DNA from: Circinella minor
Lineage: Eukaryota > Mucoromycota > Mucoromycetes > Mucorales > Lichtheimiaceae
Direction: 5' to 3'
DNA length: 56,625 nucleotides
Assembly: GCA_016758965.1 (NCBI GenBank)
Contig: JAEPRB010000251.1
Span: forward strand, 1 to 56,625
Below, piece after piece: positions 23,137 to 38,262 of this stretch. Every line of letters starts with the position of its first letter. Positions within the stretch are counted from its first letter, which is position 1. A program made the translations under genes and the position numbers. The notes beneath the pieces were generated by a model that saw nothing but the letters and a program-made list of their open reading frames with translations, was not told the origin of the DNA and searched no databases.

Positions 23137-26100
23137 CAGATTCGGCCATTCAGTTGGGATCTTGCTATATTGATCAATGGTATGATCCTACAAAAGATTC
23201 TCGTTAATACAACATATAAAAAGATATTATATATGTGATCGGGCTATGTGATGTGCAAACATACCAATTTTTTTTTTTTTACAAGATTAGCTTTCAACAA
23301 AAAAATGAGTTTGCCCATAAGATCTGTTCCAGGTTTTTGTTTTTTGACCAAAGTAAATAGATGATCCTTTTAAGTCAAATATAAATTAGAATTAAAAAGC
23401 TTTTTTTAAAGTATGTGATGTTATCAAAGAAAGAAAAAAAACTGAGACTATTAAAGAGTATAATCTATAATTATAGTATATACTCACCAACTTCTTTGGT
23501 CATATTACTGGACGTCGTGAGACAAGTTACCTCTAATCAGGGTTCTTCGTCGACAGATCCGGATGGGAATGGCACCATTTTGAATCCGATCCATTTTAAA
23601 ACGGATTGAATTTCTAGGATTCCTGATTGTCCACAGTTTAGAAAATTGTAATGCGAATCCGTTTCGTAAAAATCCAGTTTGGATCTGTAATCCATGTAAA
23701 AAAAGAATTACAGGGAAATCTATGTTATTTACTAGATGTCACAATCTTTTTCATATAAGAGAAAGTATTTTATAAGATTCTATATGGTAGACGTTTGAGA
23801 TCGATTAAGAAAAGTAAAGCATCAGTAATAGTAAACCAGTCAGCATAAATATTATTTTTATTAACTACAACAATCTAATTGCTCTACTACTACCATTCAA
23901 AATCTTCAAACAATCGGGACCATAAATCAACTTAAATACTTGTATAGAATTATTACTATCAAGACAGTTAGTTACATTTAGGTGATAAAAAAGCCTTGGC
24001 TTATAAAAAAACTTATTCTGAATTTACTGATACCTTTCAACTGCAGTTAATCGTTCACTTCCCCAAGTCAGTAATAAAGTATAATCATGTTACTGTGGTC
24101 GATAGTTGGGCCGTCCAATTTTTTTTTTCGAACAATGTATATATATTGAATGCTTCAATTCACTATTATTTTTTAATAAATTATATCTGTGTGCTTGTTC
24201 GCCATGCATTTTTAAAAGTTTCTCTTTCTCTTATTTGAGCACATCCTTACGTAAATTTTTTTTTCTAAAAAAAAGCTACGTGTAGTTCCAAGAAGCAAAC
24301 ATATTTATTTCTATACGTATTCTTTTATTTTTTTCCTCTTTTTACCTCCAATCGCTACATATTTTACTCTACATATTATAGGTATTAAAATGACAACAAC
24401 CAAGCCAAACATTTAGCTTGACAGCTGAGTAGTATGGTATGCTAGCTGAGAAGAAAAGGCTTAACCCATAAAAAACCATAACAAATTAATTACTGACAAT
24501 ACGTACAAGATAAAAATGAGTTCAACTTGTTTAAGACATGTAATCTTAGGACGATATCCAAAGGCTTAAAATGAGAAAATAAAAAGCAAATAAATATTGT
24601 ATAGAAGACTTCTATGAAAAATTATGCAGAGGTGTAACAGAAAATCGCGTTATCCTGTATATAACTTTAATCACAATCCTTATATTTATCGTATAAATAT
24701 TCTTTTTACTATATTTGTCAATGTCGTTAGCTGTCATGAAAATGAAATAAACGAGGATGTGAAAATTGTCTTATGTTATTTTTACGTACCATTCCTTGAT
24801 TTTCGGTGTAGTTAATGAGGTGTGAAAATTAACGGATATGAAATTAACAGGGACCTTCTGTACACAATCTCGTTTACTACTGTATGTATAAAAATAAACT
24901 ATTTGAATCGTTACGTACAGTACTGTATCATTTAATTTACTGGTAGAATGTTGTATAAAGTATATGTATAATATGGTTTAGTAAAAGTAGAAAATTGCAG
25001 AAAATAACAAAACATGTTGTTTTTTTTACAGGTTTATATAAAATTATAAACAAGATCTGATCTTGTAGTCTGCAAAATAGCAGAAAAATGAAAAAGGCGA
25101 TTCGTTGACATTAACCACCTATATGTTCAACTCATGTGATTCTTTTCTTTTTCGGTTCAACATCTGTGGCTTAAAAATGATATATACCATATTTATATAT
25201 CTTTGATGCTGCTGATAAAAAGAAGGAATAATGATCATCACCGTGTCAAGGCCTCACTTAAAGATTGGTTTACGGTTGAAATGAAGAGAACTATGCCAGC
25301 ATATAATAATAATTTCTGTTAATTAGTTAGATATTATTACATTACGATAAGAAAAAAGAATCAACTTGACAGTGGAAAAAAAAAAGTTGGCAACTATTGC
25401 TTGTAAAAAAAAATTCGGGGACTTACGGTGATCATTAATAAATTTAGGCCATGATCACCTGAATAAATATTTTATTAATGGTAACAACAGTTAACATGAT
25501 TTACCGGGTAAACCCAGTGGTTTGCTTAACCATGCATTGAAAAAAAGAAGTATTTATGTGGTAACCTTTAGACTCTTACTAATTGTTATGACAAGAAATA
25601 CTTGTTATTTTTAATAAATCAGAAATACGTATTAATAATACTAATGTTATAAAAAAATAATTGCTCGTGACATAAATGTATTATAATGAAACTGGGTGGG
25701 AGAATGCTTAAAGGCTTTCGGCTTATTAAAGACAAAAAAAGAACATGAATGACAAGAGGACCAGATCTTTAAATTCCCATCGCACAAAGATGGGAGTGGA
25801 TAAGTTGAAATATGTATAAATAATATTATGTTTGTTAAATATTGCCACAGTATTACCAAATTTAGTTACTGTGTCGTCAGAATATATAGAACTTATTTAC
25901 GCATAATAATTCGAAAATGGTGTTGGGAACCATTCACTGGCCACATCCACAAAAAAACTCACACACAAGTCATACAACACACTTTTTTTTTTTTTGTATG
26001 TTTCGATAAGCTAATATGTAATTAAATACTGTATATATGCTTATCGCCACAGTTAATAAAAAAAAAAAAGCACTGATCTCTAGATGCACTCTTAATCAGT

Positions 26101-27744
26101 AAAAAAATAATGTACGTACGCAAACGTATTACGTATATTGAACTCATACGATATGTACTATAAGTGCACAACAACAATTACAATTGGCTCATAAACTGTG
26201 GCAACTACAAAAACATTTTTTATTTATTGTATAACGTTTCATAAAAAAAAAGCAAAATCTATTTTTAACATTTAAATGCAAATAAATTATGTTTATATTG
26301 TCTTATGTATTATGATAGCTTTATACGCCCCCACTTATCTTAAGGGGGGAGAATTGTTCAGACTATTTAATCAAGAAGAGAACAAACAAATTATGCATTA
26401 TTATTATATATATAAACTAGAATCTACAAAAAAAAAAAATAGTGAGAGAGTAAAAACAACAAACGGGGTTTCTTTTCTTTAGTGCGATAGTTTAAATATA
26501 TGAAACTAGTTACACCAGCTGTCAGTGATCGCGTAAAGAGGAGAAAAAAAGTGTAATGACAACAAAGGAAAGGAAGAAAGAAGAAAAAAAAGTTTTAAAA
26601 GACCATCCTGTTTGTTATTTTTGACAAACTTAATACGTAATAACATTATACATTCTTACTACTTTTATTAATATATTGCTGTACGTATGTCCTGTGCATT
26701 AGCTTAGAGTATTATATTTAGTACTACATATAGTAATGGATCAAATAAGTGAAAAAAAAATCAAGTTCAAAATTTGATGATAATTAACAATATAATTTTC
26801 ATCCTCTTTCTCTTCTTATTGCTATTGTCATTGTCAGTACTACGTATCATTACCATTTAATTTATAAGAAAATGTTAAACCAATTGATATATTTATTGTT
26901 TTTTTTTTCTTTTGGGATAATAGTATAAAACATGTATAACCAAAATCTGTACTACAAAATTTTTTACTGATGCACACTATTTCAAAAAAACCGGCTGTAT
27001 GGATTTAAGTTGTTTCTTTTTTTAAAACAACCCCAAGCTTTTTTTTTTTTTAACTTTGAATTACAAAAGTAGAAAAAAAGGACAACCCATTCGTTGGATC
27101 GAATCATCTCTATTGTTATTAAGCTATTATGTCTGTACCACTACGTATTTGGCTTTATATCACGCCAGTTATATATATGACTCATATAATAATATATAAT
27201 AAGTAATCAATGGTAGATATCTTAATCACTATTTGCTTTGTTGTGAAGAGTTAAAAAGAAGTATCATGTACATTCAGCTCATTACTATACTGTAATAAGT
27301 ATTCTCGAACCATTTAGCTTATGTTCCCTCCCCTTCCCTTCTTGACATTCAAAAAGTAATTTTTTTTTACTCCTTGATATAAATTAAAGCCTTACGATAA
27401 TGCGCACAAAGATACTTGGTTGTTTTATTAACAAAAGTAAACAATAAGGATTATGATAACACTGGTGGTAACACCGATGTTGATGATGTATGGATAGAAA
27501 ATAAGTATCAATAACATTAAAGAATCAGTGCTCTATTGAATTCCCGAAAAGTCGGTCATTTCATCGCGCGAATCTGATCTCTCACAGGAGTATTAATAAT
27601 AATAATAAAAGAGTGTAATAAAGTCCAATCAAGAGAAAGAAAGAGAGAAGTATAAAACCAATTTATACACAAATCATATCATGTGAGAAGATGTTTAAGG
27701 AAAAGATTTGCTTTCTAAAAGTGTGTAGTATCTGTATATATAAA

Positions 27745-27748
<4 letters not shown>

Positions 27749-27785
<37 letters not shown>
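27749..27785. repeat. (TG)n microsatellite
   Basis: An uninterrupted TG run of about 18 units located about 115 bp upstream of the start codon of the C2H2 gene, just before a pyrimidine-rich tract. Confidence 0.9.
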
Positions 27786-27787
<2 letters not shown>

Positions 27788-27821
27788 TCTTGTTTATTTA
27801 TTTTTTTTTAACATAAAATCT

Positions 27822-27876
27822 TCTTTCCTCTTTCTTCTTTCTTTTCTTTTCTTTTTCTTTTTTTTTTTTTTTTTCC
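27822..27876 (+). promoter_or_regulatory. Pyrimidine-rich tract before the C2H2 gene start
   Basis: About 55 bases of almost only C and T (CTTTCCTCTTTCTTC type, passing into a T run), ending 24 bp before the ATG at 27901. Similar sense-strand CT tracts lie before the genes starting at 3473, 7644, 12724, 36082, 36903 and 40091. In filamentous fungi such tracts mark the region of transcription initiation; the assignment here is by position and composition only. Confidence 0.45.
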
Positions 27877-27900
27877 AATTTTATATGCAGAATTATTAAA

Positions 27901-28863
27901 ATGCACGGACTGGTTGCGCAACAACAAGCCTATTTACCATCAAATTCAGATGAAAGTTATTTTTTATCATTATTGTCAAGTCCAACATTTTATATCCCAT
28001 CCCCTGTTGAAATTGTTGCTGAGCAACAAGAACAAGCTGATCCGCAGCATGATAATGAACTATTAGCAGCTGTTGCGCAACAACAACAAGAACAACAATA
28101 TAATTATGATTCTATATCGCAACATCAACATCAACAAGTGCCACTTGATAACTCCATATCGCCACCAACATCAGTATCATCATTACCACCGTTTTTGCAA
28201 CCCCTACAAGAAGAAAGTAAATCATCAAATATAGTAACCAAATCACCCAGAACAAAAAAGAAAGCACCATTACCTTATGCATCCAATTTACTTAACTTAT
28301 GTTTCAATACCTCATCATCATCGTTGCAAACATCATCTAAACCAGTAAAAAAGAGACAGTCGACAACGCAACGAAAACACCGATCTACTGCTAGCAAGAA
28401 CAATATCATTCATAACAGTAGTAATAAGAGTGATAACAATAATAAGGATAATAACAAAAACAATATGAGCAGTAATAATAATCAACATCAACATCCGAAA
28501 TATCAATGTGATTTTGATGGATGTAACAAAGTGTTTACGCGGCCTTATAATTTAAAGTCACATAAAAGAACACATACAGCAGAAAAACCCTTTATTTGTC
28601 CACATTGCCCAAAAAGGTTTGCTCGACAACACGATCGCAATCGACATGCAAAATTACATACAGGTATTAAAGCGTATACTTGTCATCATTGTAATAAAGC
28701 ATTTGCTAGACAGGATGCGTTGAGCAGGCATCAGCGGCCTAGTGGACACGGTTTATGTTGTAGTAATAGTAGTAACAACAATAATAACAACAATAGTTCA
28801 CCATTGTTAATGACCAATGTCAATCACTTTGCAACAACTACTATTTTGTCATCATCATTATAA
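27901..28863 (+). CDS. C2H2 zinc-finger transcription factor, Crz1/Prz1-like
   Basis: Single-exon, 320 residues. Three consecutive C2H2 fingers occupy residues about 200-285. The first contains [14 protein letters not shown], the second [14 protein letters not shown], and the third [10 protein letters not shown]. These finger contacts match the calcineurin-responsive Crz1/Prz1 group, factors that enter the nucleus when Ca2+-activated calcineurin dephosphorylates them. The N-terminal half is rich in Gln and Ser, with a proline-Ser stretch near residue 30 and a basic patch (PRTKKKAP) that may be a nuclear localisation signal. A clear PxIxIT calcineurin docking motif was not found, so calcineurin control is unproven. 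The third finger ends in RPSGHG, where the Crz1 group typically has a modified last His spacing. Asn/Ser runs follow. Confidence 0.85.
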   Translation: MHGLVAQQQAYLPSNSDESYFLSLLSSPTFYIPSPVEIVAEQQEQADPQHDNELLAAVAQQQQEQQYNYDSISQHQHQQVPLDNSISPPTSVSSLPPFLQPLQEESKSSNIVTKSPRTKKKAPLPYASNLLNLCFNTSSSSLQTSSKPVKKRQSTTQRKHRSTASKNNIIHNSSNKSDNNNKDNNKNNMSSNNNQHQHPKYQCDFDGCNKVFTRPYNLKSHKRTHTAEKPFICPHCPKRFARQHDRNRHAKLHTGIKAYTCHHCNKAFARQDALSRHQRPSGHGLCCSNSSNNNNNNNSSPLLMTNVNHFATTTILSSSL

Positions 28864-29870
28864 CAACTATATGTTTATACTTTTTTTTTCTTTTTTCATC
28901 CCTATTCATTTATTATATGTCTTTTTTTTTTATTTTTTGGCTCCAGTATGATGGTTGTATGTATATACTTATGATTCATATATATATATATATATATATA
29001 TATGAATTGAATATTAATTAATAATAATAATTATATGTGTAAATTAAAGCTTCTATGATCTTGTCTACTATCGATGGTGTTGATTATTATTATTATTATT
29101 AATTTGTGTAGTGAAAACAAGGATATAGATTTACATCTATTGCTATAGAAGATGACTCAACGTGGAGGATTCGGAAATATAAATACATCCATGACTGTAT
29201 AAAGTAATGAAAGGAACAGAATAGTAAGATCGATTAACTTCAAAATTTTTTTTAAAAAAAGTAACTATGTTAGTCTAGTATAAAAGAATTCAAGTAGTGA
29301 CCAAAGTATGTGAAGATTACATAGATTATGAAAAATTAGTATAAAAACTCCAAATCTTGTATGATTGCTTACAGTTTTTATTTTTATAAGGATATGGATG
29401 TTCTGGAAAAAGATTGGAAAGATATCAAAATGAGTAAACAATAATTTACATACATATCTCGGATAATGAAAAGGTTAAATAAGTGAAAGAAGTCAGAATT
29501 ACAAAAGATCTGTGAGAATGAGATTTAGTATTTCATGAGTATATTCTATTGGTTTGTTAAACAAAAAGTTTATATTTATAAGATTGTATTTGGATAGTTA
29601 TATACAAGCCCAGATAGGGTAAGTATAAAGAGACAGCGCCACAAAGCATTGTTCGATTAAAAGTAAGGGGGAACATTGCCCTAATATCTTTTTTGTCGCG
29701 CTATTTTTCTACCATCATTGGCGATTCCCATCATTGGTTGATTTTGGCTGTCACAATTAAAAAAGTTTGTTTCGTGTATACGGTCGCGCAAAAACGCGCT
29801 TGATTTTCCGACCTACAAAAAGTTTCTCTTTTTTTTTTTTAAACATTACAACTTGTCATTTGTTTGAAAA
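28864..29870. other. Intergenic region with (AT)n repeat
   Basis: The 3' flank of the C2H2 gene contains an (AT)n run at about 28979-29003. No gene is seen in the rest. The right end holds the GC-richer promoter sites of MCM2, listed separately. Confidence 0.6.
29694..29805 (+). promoter_or_regulatory. MCM2 promoter with G1/S-type GCGC/ACGCG sites
   Basis: Two clusters stand out in otherwise AT-rich DNA: TCGCGC at 29696-29701 and TCGCGCAAAAACGCGCTTG at 29784-29802. ACGCG is the core bound by fungal MBF-type factors and GCGC flanked by A/T runs recalls E2F/DP sites, both controllers of G1/S genes such as MCM2. The clusters lie about 70-175 bp before the start codon. Binding is inferred. Confidence 0.5.
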
Positions 29871-33627
<3,757 letters not shown>

Positions 33628-33724
33628 TTCCATTTCTTTTAATTTCATCTTTCCTTCTGTAATATAATATATACAAAATAACAAATTTATTATGATGATC
33701 GTTTAAAAATAAAAATTTACATAG

Positions 33725-35033
33725 TTACACTTCATTATTATGATCTATTTTTATATGCTGATCTAATAATTGTGAAATGCTGATAGAATTTTCAGTAGGA
33801 AGAAGTATTTTAGATAATGTTTTAATTTGTTTTAATGTATGAACATCCTATAAAAGAATTTTTTATTTTATTTTTATATCACCACACCACCATCCATCCC
33901 CCCCAAGAAATAGTTAGTTAATAAATTGTTTATTTTGTTTTAACGTAAATTGATATCCTTACCTCTGTTGTCATTGTTTGATCATTTGTTCTAGTAGGCG
34001 AGTGATCATCCATCCTATCGGAAGATGTTGCCGCTTTTTCTTCCTCTTGTTTTTCTTTTTGTTTTTTAGCTTCTTCAGCTTCTAATGTTAATAATGTTTC
34101 CATTGTTATTATATATATTACTTGTGATATTTTCTTTTTTTTTTGTGTGGAGAGAGAGCAATTAATTTACCTCTTTGTGCTTTTATTTCTTCATAATTTA
34201 TTATATCTTGATCAATTCTTGTTTGTAATGAAGCCAATTCTCTTTCAAGAAGTTTTCTTTTCTTTTGTAAATTTTGTGAATGATTATCACGATGATTATT
34301 ACTATTATTATTATTATTATTTCTTTTATTTAATCGAGGTTTCTTTCGTTGAGAATGTTGTTGTTCAGTAGAAGAAAGATTGGGTTGTAGTTGACGTTCT
34401 AATGATTTAATTTGTTCTGCTTGTTCATCCACCTAAATAATAATAGTATTATTATTTAAACATTTGTTGGTTATATGATCAAATGTTAACATAACATAAT
34501 AAAAAAAAAATTGCAGTATATTCTTACTTTAAATTCCATTGCTTTTGCTTCCATTTCAAGCGCGTCAAGACCCTTTTGTACTTTTGTCAAGTGAGATTCA
34601 ATTTCTGGTAATCGTTTTCCAATTACTTCGGTTTCTGCATATCGAATATCATCAATTGAAATGATTTCCGATCTCTTTTATAGATAATTGTTAAAAAATC
34701 ATCAAAAAGGGAGAATTCTTTGATTGTTTCATATTTTTTTATAGAATTACCACTTTAAATTCTGTTACGGTTTTAATTCGATCATAATGTTGAACTTTTG
34801 ATTTTAATGTATTTACAGCTGTTGAAAGCTTAATTAAATGGAAAGATTAATATATTTATGCAAGAGAATTGTGTTTAAGAGAGAGAGAGGAGGGGGGGGA
34901 GGGAAAGGAACTTTAAAACCAAGGAAAAGAAAACATTTCTTACATTGTTTACAGTTTGTTCAAGAGTTGAATTGGAACCATGTAAATAGTCATGGAAAGT
35001 AGTATAAGGTTTTCGCCATTCCGTTTGGTCCAT
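33725..35033 (-). CDS. Coiled-coil protein, possible DASH complex subunit Spc19
   Basis: Exons on the minus strand: 35033-34944, 34828-34751, 34674-34528, 34432-34171, 34120-33963 and 33847-33725 (858 nt, 285 residues). Residues 1-125 follow the layout of Spc19: an LEQTVNNLSTAVNTLKSKV helix, a DRIKTVTEF segment, then a long helix with LPEIESHLTKVQKGLDALE. Spc19 is part of the DASH ring that couples kinetochores to microtubules. A basic and Asn-rich region (RKKPRLNKR, then an Asn run) and a second coiled coil follow, and the protein ends with a conserved-looking segment TLKQIKTLSKILLPTENSIS. It is nearly twice the usual Spc19 length, so the assignment is tentative. The start of exon 5 is the least certain splice. 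The stop is 97 bp from the MCM2 stop, convergent. Confidence 0.6.
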
Positions 35034-35248
35034 AATATTCAGTACTTATTTATTTGTTATTATTACAATAATAATAATAAAGGAGGGTAAAAAAAAATGG
35101 AGAGAGTAAGGAGGAGAAAAGATGGGGGTGAAAAGATAGAATGACCACGAAAAAGATAAAAAAAAAAGGGGGTGGGTGGGAGTGAGAAGTGCAACAAAAA
35201 AAAAACAAAAAAAAAATAGAAAAATAGATGAGTATTATTATTATATTA

Positions 35249-36082
35249 TTATTGTGAATGTTGTTCAGTTTCATAAGCAATGATTTCTTTTAACTGAGCT
35301 AATAAATCTGGATAAGGATCTAACTGATTATATATTCTCATTTCCCATATATCATCAGGTATAGTTTGACTTGATGCAAACAAGGTTTCTGTAAATCCTT
35401 TATATCCCTTATTGTTATCTTTTTTTTCTAATAAACAATTTTGACAGTTGATAAAAAATTGCGGATAATGCGTCGGGAAATCTTTGAGCTTATCTTGACC
35501 TAATGCACGTATCCTTGTAATGTCAACGTGATCAAATTGTTGTTGTTGTTCTCTCTGATCGATCGAATAACCGTTATTATTATTATCATGATGATGATAA
35601 TCATCGATATTGGTATTGCTATTTTCGTTAACAGGTACTACATAACCCACCAAATCACGAAATTGTTGTAGTAAAGAAGGAACAGGCTGTAAAGCTTTTG
35701 AAATACGTGCCATCCATTCAATATCATCAAGTTGTTGCCGAGGAACATACAAAGTATTTTCAAATCTTGGCCAATCATTGAACAAATGGGAACGTAACGT
35801 GTTAAACAAAGGTGTGTTATGAGCTACCAGGTGTCTCATTTCAGTGTCACGATCCAATAATGCAACACAAATGGTATCTGGAATGGCGTGGGCTGAAATA
35901 TCAATGGAACGGGTCGGTGAAAGTAATGCTGTTTCTTGTTCTTCAAATCCTCCCCCCGTCATCATTGTAGAAGAAGGTGTACTTGGTCCAGGCAAATTAC
36001 TTAGATCAAAAGTAACTGATGGTTTACGATGATGATGAGCCTCTTCTTCTTGGGGTGGTGGTGTAAGTGGTGCTTTGGTCAT
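35249..36082 (-). CDS. Hypothetical protein with an internal duplicated module
   Basis: Single-exon, 277 residues; I do not recognise the family. The first 60 residues are Pro/Ser/His-rich and look disordered. Two modules of about 45 residues are similar. The first reads FENTLYVPRQQLDD, then W-x2-RI-x3-L-x-P-x-P-x-LL-x-Q and ends LVGY. The second, near the C-terminus, reads FTETLFASSQTIPDD, then the same W/R/L/P pattern and ends IIAY. They are separated by an Asn/His/Gln-rich linker. There is no signal peptide or membrane helix. The CT-rich leader on its sense strand (about 36150-36270) and an ACGCGT at 36391 lie upstream, in the divergent region shared with IFRD. Confidence 0.75.
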   Translation of the reverse strand: MTKAPLTPPPQEEEAHHHRKPSVTFDLSNLPGPSTPSSTMMTGGGFEEQETALLSPTRSIDISAHAIPDTICVALLDRDTEMRHLVAHNTPLFNTLRSHLFNDWPRFENTLYVPRQQLDDIEWMARISKALQPVPSLLQQFRDLVGYVVPVNENSNTNIDDYHHHDNNNNGYSIDQREQQQQFDHVDITRIRALGQDKLKDFPTHYPQFFINCQNCLLEKKDNNKGYKGFTETLFASSQTIPDDIWEMRIYNQLDPYPDLLAQLKEIIAYETEQHSQ

Positions 36083-36902
36083 GTTCGTTCTTGTTCTTGT
36101 AGTTGTAAAATTGGAAAGTTGTTATAGTGATTGTTCTTGTTGTGATGGCAACAACATATAAAAAAAATATTTCAGAGAAAATAAAGATAAAGAGAAATAG
36201 AGAGGAAGAGAGAAAAGGGAAAGAGAGAATGAAGAAAGAGAAAGAAAAAGAAAGAAGAAGAAGAAAATTTTAAAGACAAGAGATATAAAAAGAAGTGATG
36301 AACTCCTCCTCAACAAATCCATTTTTTGCGATCACCAGATGTTCTAATAAATAAATCTATACCCTGTAAATTTTCCCAATTCTATTTCTCACGCGTTTCT
36401 CGTTAAGAGTAAGAAGTCGAAAACTTCCTCCCTTTCCTTAAAAAAAAAAAAGCACTGGCCATATAATAAACAAATTCTCACACACTTATTTAATCACAAT
36501 ATCTCCCCTTGTTTTTATTATTGTTATTGAAAATAAAGTTATTATTATTAAAGTACAACAGATACACACTTCTTTCTCTTTTTCTTTTTATTAATTTCCC
36601 TTATAATAATTAGTTATATAAAAAGAAAAAAGCCATGTCTTAAAAATATTCTTTTTTTACGTCATGTTGAAACATTTGTGAATCGTGTGGAGTGTAATGG
36701 CTTTTTTTTTTTTTTATATTTTATTTTGAGACCGCTGCTCAAAGTTGTTTGTTATAGTATATATTATATTCTTGGAAAAACTTTTTTCTTTTAGTTACAA
36801 ACATATTTTTCTTTTTCTCTTAATAATTTTTTTTTTCGTTCTTTCTCTCTTTCACTTTTTTTTTTTTTTTGCTTCTCTTTTTCAATATATATAACAATAA
36901 CA
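36083..36902. promoter_or_regulatory. Divergent intergenic region with an ACGCGT element
   Basis: This 820-bp region separates two divergent starts. On the left is a purine-rich tract (36175-36265), which is CT-rich on the strand of the minus gene. On the right is a pyrimidine-rich tract (36830-36885) ending just before the IFRD ATG. An exact ACGCGT (36391-36396), the MBF-type core, lies between. No gene is seen inside. Confidence 0.45.
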
Positions 36903-38228
36903 ATGCCACGAAATTTAGCAAAAAAAGCAGGAAAACAACAAACTCGTATGGCAGCATTAGACACCCTTGGAACACCTGTTTCCAGTTTACCAGGATCTGA
37001 AGACGAAGCTGACGATGCTCAATCTGAAATTTCAGTACTAGACGAAACTTCACTTGAAGACGAAATACGACGTTGTGTTGACAGTCTTGGTGAAAAACGT
37101 ACAAGGTAATAAATAGATATGCATTATATATATATATATATATCTACATTTAAGTATATATAAAAAGAATACTAACAGCAACAGCAATAATTATATAGCA
37201 CAAGAGAAATAGCATTAACTAAAATGGATCGTTTACTAGGGCGTAATTATTGTGGTAATTTTTTCGAGTCCAATCCATCTAGTCAAGAAGCATTATTACA
37301 ATTATTAGTACGATCTCTACGGAAACCTGGAAGTACATTAGAGGCTATTTTGGCAGCCAAAGGCATTGGATTAGTGTTTATTAATGCAGGTGATGATCAA
37401 GATGAATATTTTAAAATGGTTTTATCTTTATTAAAAAACACAATGGTTGATGCTATGGATGTACGATTAAAACATCAGGTAAAAAAAACAAAAATAAAAA
37501 CAAAAAATAGACTTTTTTATACCCTATCGAAACAACATGTTTTTATTTTTTATTTTTGTCATTTATGATGTGTGTCGGTCTGTGTGTGTATGTGTGTGTC
37601 AATAAAAAGAATCAAGGAGAATTTTAACCCGCCAAAAAAAAAAAAATTTACCCTTCTTTTTAAAAAAAAATATGTAGTGCATAGAAACACTTGCATTAAT
37701 CACATTAATCGCCGCCTCAAATGCGGATACAAAAGGTGGTCTTGATTATTTTTATAAAATCCTTATTTCCAATGGTGCACATATTCAACCCGCAGATCAA
37801 AAATTAAAGCAAGGTGCTATGGATGAATTATTATGTACTACTTTACGTGCTTATGGATTATTATATGCTACTGTATTTGGTGATGGTCGTGGATCTTGGG
37901 AAGATGCATGGGATGAATCGCAAGGGTAAAATGGAATATAAGAAATTGAACAATTATGTTGGATATAATAATCTAAAATAGTGTAATAACCTTTTATTTA
38001 TATATCTGTGTATATTATATAATATATATATATATAGAGTAATGCCGGTTCATATAGAATTTTTAGAATCAATGTCAAAAGAAAATAGAATAGCAGCGGG
38101 AGAAAATATTGCCTTGATGTTTGATTGTGTGCAAACATCTTATAAACATGTAAGTTATATATATGAAAGATGCATTAGAAACAAGTCAGGGAAGAGAAAA
38201 GAAATGTTTTTTTTTTTTTTATTTCATG

Positions 38229-38262
<34 letters not shown>

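Larger units (their letters stand above)
18848..23533 (-). repeat. Tandem array of three direct repeat units
   Basis: Copies A, B and C lie in the same orientation. The homologous junctions at about 20480 and 22320 are 1.84 kb apart, which is the unit length. Each unit is an upstream segment plus a gene cut off at the same point in its 3' end. Unit A keeps the full 3' end. Unit C's upstream homology ends at about 23533 (GTTACCTCTA), after which unrelated sequence begins. The pattern fits successive unequal crossing-over rather than independent insertion. Confidence 0.75.
23534..27900. other. Long intergenic region, no gene seen
   Basis: AT-rich DNA without a supportable gene. The first 150 bp (23541-23690) are less AT-rich and contain several GGATC/GATCC-type words and AATCCG repeats, perhaps a remnant of an older element. 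The last 100 bp before 27901 form a (TG)n repeat followed by a strong pyrimidine tract leading into the C2H2 gene. Confidence 0.5.

Noticed and set aside
24600..26482. Short frames at 24624, 25828 and 26276
   Set aside because: Each is about 60-70 codons, Tyr/Ile-rich, and without a domain or splice partner; the region reads as noncoding.
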